A stretch of 64,000 nucleotides of DNA from Hydrocarboniphaga sp965279055. GTDB lineage: Bacteria; Pseudomonadota; Gammaproteobacteria; Nevskiales; Nevskiaceae. Positions 61,245 to 64,000 of this stretch are shown piece by piece; position 1 is the stretch's first letter; every line of letters starts with the position of its first letter. Location of the stretch: positions 1,984,001-2,048,000 of the forward strand of contig NZ_OZ257125.1 in NCBI RefSeq assembly GCF_965279055.1, read 5' to 3'. The position numbers and the translations under genes were made by a program. Below the pieces are notes generated by a model. That model was not told the origin of the DNA. It was given only the letters and a program-made list of their open reading frames with translations, and ran no database searches.

Positions 61245-63535
61245 AAATGCGGCCGCTATTCAGGCAAACCTTTCTGCTGCCCGTCATCCTGTCGGCGTGC
61301 CTGTCGACCGTGGCCGCGGCAAAGCCCGAGGCCGAATCGGGCTCCGCCAGCGACATGTTGTGGTACGCGCAGCCGGCTCGCGCCTGGATGACCGAGGCCT
61401 TGCCGATCGGCAACGGCAGGCTCGGCGCCATGCTGTTCGGCCTGACGCAGACCGAACGCCTGCAATTCAACGTCAACAGTCTGTGGACTGGCGACGAGAA
61501 GGACACTGGCCGCTACCAGGCTTTCGGCGATGTGTTCGTCGAGCTGGGGCACTCACAGCCTACGAACTACCGCCGCGCGCTCGACATCGACCGCGCCGTG
61601 CAGACCGTGAGCTACGAACAGGCCGGTGTCCGCTACCGGCGCAGCGCCTTCGCCAGCCATATGGCCGGGGTCATCGTGGTGCAGCTCACGGCGGATCGGC
61701 CGCGCGCCTACGACGGCCGCATCTGGCTCACCGATATGCACGACGCGGCGATCACCGGCGAGGCCCGCCGGCTCACCGCGAGCGGTCGGCTGGGCAAGGA
61801 CGGACTCGACTACGAGTCGCAGCTGCTGGTTGTCGGCAGCGGCTGCGAGCCGCGCGTCGAGACCACGGTGCCTAACGGCGACCCGCTGGCGGGCGTGCAG
61901 GGGCGCAAGCTGTCCGGCGCTCATGTTGCGTTCGAGCACTGCGACAGCCTGACGCTGCTGCTCGCCGCCGACACCAATTACCTTGCCGACCGTACACGCC
62001 GCTGGCGCGGCGAAGCTCCGCATGCCGCCGTGACTCGCAGCGTCGATGCCGCGGCGGCAAGGCCTTTCTCCGAGCTGCTGGCGGAACACGTTGCCGACTA
62101 TCAAGCGTTGTTCCGCCGTTTCGCGATCGAACTGGGAACCACCGATCGGTCGCTCTCGGCGCGTCCTACCGACGAGCGCCTGCTGGCCTACACGAAACAG
62201 CAGACGCGCGATCCCGATCTGGAGGAGCTGTTCACCCAGTTCGGCCGCTACCTGCTGATCAGCAGCTCGCGCGGCGGTCTGCCGGCGAATCTGCAGGGGC
62301 TCTGGAACGACACCAACGACCCGCCCTGGCGCGGCGATTACCACTCCAACATCAACGTGCAGATGAACTACTGGCCGGCCGAGGTCACCAATCTCGCCGA
62401 ATGCCACCTGCCGTTCATCGACTACGTGGAGAGCCTCAAGCCGGTGTACCGCGAACGCACTCGCGAGGAGTACGGCAACAAGCTGCGCGGCTGGACCGTG
62501 CGCACCGAGAACGGCATCTTCGGCGGCGGCAGCTTCCTGTGGAACACGCCCGGCAGCGCCTGGTACGCGCAGCATTACTGGGAGCATTACGCCTACGGTC
62601 AGGATCGCCGCTATCTGCGCGACGTCGCTTACCCGCTGCTAAAGGAGATCGCCGAGCACTGGGACGACCGCCTGATCCGCCGCGCCGACGGCACGCTGGT
62701 GACGCCGGTCGGCTGGTCGCCCGAGCATGGTCCGGAGGAAGAAGCGATCAGCTACGACCTGCAGATCGTCCACGATCTGTTCACCAACTACATCGACGCC
62801 GCCGACGCGCTGGGCGTGGACCGCGCCTACCGCGAGCGCATCGCCGGGCTTCGCGAACACCTGCTTAAGCCGAAGATCGGCCGCTGGGGTCAGCTCCAGG
62901 AATGGGAAAGCGACCGCGACGACGCAAAGGACGAACACCGTCATGTCTCGCACTTGTTCGCGCTGCATCCGGGACGCCAGATCACCGCCACCGGCACGCC
63001 GGATCTGTTCAAGGCCGCGAAAGTTTCGCTGCTCGCGCGCGGCGACGGTGGCACCGGCTGGAGCCGCGCCTGGAAGATCAACTTCTGGGCGCGCCTGCTC
63101 GACGGCGACCACGCCTACCGCATGCTGCGCAACCTGCTGAGCTATGCCAACACCGTCGGCGCGGATCGCAATGACGCGGCGGGCGTGTATCCGAACTTGT
63201 TCGATGCGCATCCGCCGTTTCAGATCGACGGCAACTTCGGCGCCACCGCCGGCGTCGCCGAGATGCTGTTGCAGTCGCAAAGCGGCGAGCTGCAGCTGTT
63301 GCCGGCGCTGCCTTCGGCCTGGAAAAGCGGCTCGGTGCGCGGCTTGCGCGCGCGCGGCGGCTTCGAGCTGGACATGCAGTGGCAGAACGGCAGGCTGCGC
63401 GCCGCGACGATCCGCAGCGTCGCGGGCGTTGCGGCCCGCGTGCGCTACGACGGCCGCAGCTTCGACATCGCGCTCAAGCCCGGAGAGAGCGTGCGACTCG
63501 ATGGCGCACTGCGCCCGCGACCGGGGTTGTCATGA
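61241..63535 (+). CDS. GH95 alpha-L-fucosidase / alpha-L-galactosidase
   Basis: 764 aa exported glycosidase; signal peptide 1-27 ('LLPVILSACLSTVAAA'). The GH95 (alpha/alpha)6 barrel shows the paired asparagines N370 and N372 in 'NINVQMNYW', the acid E495 in 'WSPEHG' and D663 in 'FQIDGNFG'. Cuts alpha-1,2-L-fucose from galactosyl residues of xyloglucan; some GH95 enzymes prefer alpha-L-galactose. The ATG at 61241 shares ATGA with the reductase stop, so an exported glycosidase is co-translated with cytoplasmic catabolic enzymes. Confidence 0.92.
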   Translation: MKMRPLFRQTFLLPVILSACLSTVAAAKPEAESGSASDMLWYAQPARAWMTEALPIGNGRLGAMLFGLTQTERLQFNVNSLWTGDEKDTGRYQAFGDVFVELGHSQPTNYRRALDIDRAVQTVSYEQAGVRYRRSAFASHMAGVIVVQLTADRPRAYDGRIWLTDMHDAAITGEARRLTASGRLGKDGLDYESQLLVVGSGCEPRVETTVPNGDPLAGVQGRKLSGAHVAFEHCDSLTLLLAADTNYLADRTRRWRGEAPHAAVTRSVDAAAARPFSELLAEHVADYQALFRRFAIELGTTDRSLSARPTDERLLAYTKQQTRDPDLEELFTQFGRYLLISSSRGGLPANLQGLWNDTNDPPWRGDYHSNINVQMNYWPAEVTNLAECHLPFIDYVESLKPVYRERTREEYGNKLRGWTVRTENGIFGGGSFLWNTPGSAWYAQHYWEHYAYGQDRRYLRDVAYPLLKEIAEHWDDRLIRRADGTLVTPVGWSPEHGPEEEAISYDLQIVHDLFTNYIDAADALGVDRAYRERIAGLREHLLKPKIGRWGQLQEWESDRDDAKDEHRHVSHLFALHPGRQITATGTPDLFKAAKVSLLARGDGGTGWSRAWKINFWARLLDGDHAYRMLRNLLSYANTVGADRNDAAGVYPNLFDAHPPFQIDGNFGATAGVAEMLLQSQSGELQLLPALPSAWKSGSVRGLRARGGFELDMQWQNGRLRAATIRSVAGVAARVRYDGRSFDIALKPGESVRLDGALRPRPGLS

Positions 63536-64000
63536 CAAGACTGGACGCTTTCCCGGTGCGAGCCTGCGCCCTCGCATTCGCGCTGCTCTGTTCATCCGCG
63601 CCCGGCACTGCCGCCGATGTACCCGCGCCGCAGCCGATCCGGGCGCTGCTGCTCACCGGCGGCTGCTGCCACGACTACGTCAGCCAGCGGGACGTCCTCG
63701 AGCGCGGACTGGAGGCACGCGCCAACGTCGAGATCACGCATCTGTATGCCGACGATTCGAGCTCGAGCCCGGCGCTGCCGTTCTTCACCCGGCCCGATTA
63801 CGCGCGCGGCTACGACGTGGTGATTCATGCCGAATGCGCCGCCGGCATCGACAGTCCTTTGATCCTCGACGCCGTGCTGCAGCCGCATCGCGAAGGTGTG
63901 CCGGGCGTCAATCTGCATTGCGCCATGCATTCCTACCGCTCCGGCGACTGGGAAAAACCGGTCGCCGCAGACGCGCCGAATGCGCGTTGGTTTGCTTACC
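63532..64000 (+). CDS. Exported ThuA-like domain protein, N-terminal part (runs off window)
   Basis: An ATG at 63532 overlaps the GH95 stop (ATGA) and opens a frame of 156 codons to the window end. A signal peptide (about 1-27, 'LAFALLCSSAPGTAA') is followed by 'IRALLLTGGCCHDY', 'DVVIHAEC' and 'GVNLHCAMHSYR', typical of the ThuA/trehalose-utilisation fold (glutamine-amidotransferase-like). Such proteins are frequent partners of glycosidases, but their role is not well defined. The 3' end lies outside. Confidence 0.85.
   Translation, partial: MTRLDAFPVRACALAFALLCSSAPGTAADVPAPQPIRALLLTGGCCHDYVSQRDVLERGLEARANVEITHLYADDSSSSPALPFFTRPDYARGYDVVIHAECAAGIDSPLILDAVLQPHREGVPGVNLHCAMHSYRSGDWEKPVAADAPNARWFAY

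Noticed and set aside
1..64000. CRISPR arrays, tRNA/rRNA genes, IS elements or prophage
   Set aside because: No regularly spaced repeats, no transposase or integrase reading frames, and no cloverleaf or rRNA-like stretch were recognised on reading both strands.

Overview
The window reads as one large carbohydrate-utilisation region of a high-GC Gram-negative bacterium. A TonB-dependent receptor of the Xanthomonas/Caulobacter type, FAD-dependent halogenase-like genes next to it, a LacI regulator and signal-peptide-bearing glycosidases together suggest a gammaproteobacterium near the Xanthomonadales/Steroidobacterales. That placement is an inference from gene content. I saw no tRNA, rRNA, CRISPR array, transposase or phage gene.

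Layout: (1) 1-6692 (+): 3' end of a TonB-dependent receptor, a strong hairpin, then three consecutive, overlapping 'tryptophan halogenase' genes. (2) 6693-17153 (+): a LacI-type operator candidate and a leader hairpin, then GH35, GH31 with a PA14 insert, MacA, MacB and a GH29 lipoprotein. (3) 17296-45305 (-): a long same-strand run, in transcription order aldehyde dehydrogenase, IlvD/Edd dehydratase, SMP-30 lactonase, GH42, GH39, a truncated GH5-like leader, GH2, a beta-helix/PDZ protein, GH9, two gene remnants, GH2, GH2, GH51, GH78, LacI. (4) 45612-50859: a transporter of the cation:proton antiporter type and a pentose-dehydrogenase-like SDR (+), an AraC/tandem-SnoaL/small exported protein module, and a LysR regulator (-). 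(5) 50998-64000 (+): a tightly packed operon of FAH-family enzyme, mutarotase, Zn-alcohol dehydrogenase, FucP permease, lactonase, aldo-keto reductase, SDR, second FAH-family enzyme, UxaA-type dehydratase, UxuB-type reductase, GH95 and a ThuA-like protein cut by the window end.

How it fits together: the glycosidases match plant cell-wall glycans rich in xyloglucan and pectic or arabinoxylan side chains. GH31 and GH39 suit xylose, GH35/GH42/GH2 suit galactose, GH29/GH95 suit L-fucose or L-galactose, GH51 arabinose and GH78 rhamnose, with GH9 as the only complete endo-acting cellulase-type enzyme. The released sugars are then oxidised without phosphorylation. A pentose route (SDR, SMP-30 lactonase, IlvD dehydratase, FAH-family dehydratase, semialdehyde dehydrogenase) would end at 2-oxoglutarate. 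An L-fucose route (mutarotase, AKR, lactonase, SDR, FAH hydrolase) lacks the usual enolase-superfamily L-fuconate dehydratase, and a UxaA-family protein sits where it would be expected. The same operon carries a plausible L-galactonate to KDG branch. Two truncated genes whose origin I recognise (GH42 and GH5-like), plus a weaker third fragment, show that the enzyme set has been rearranged.
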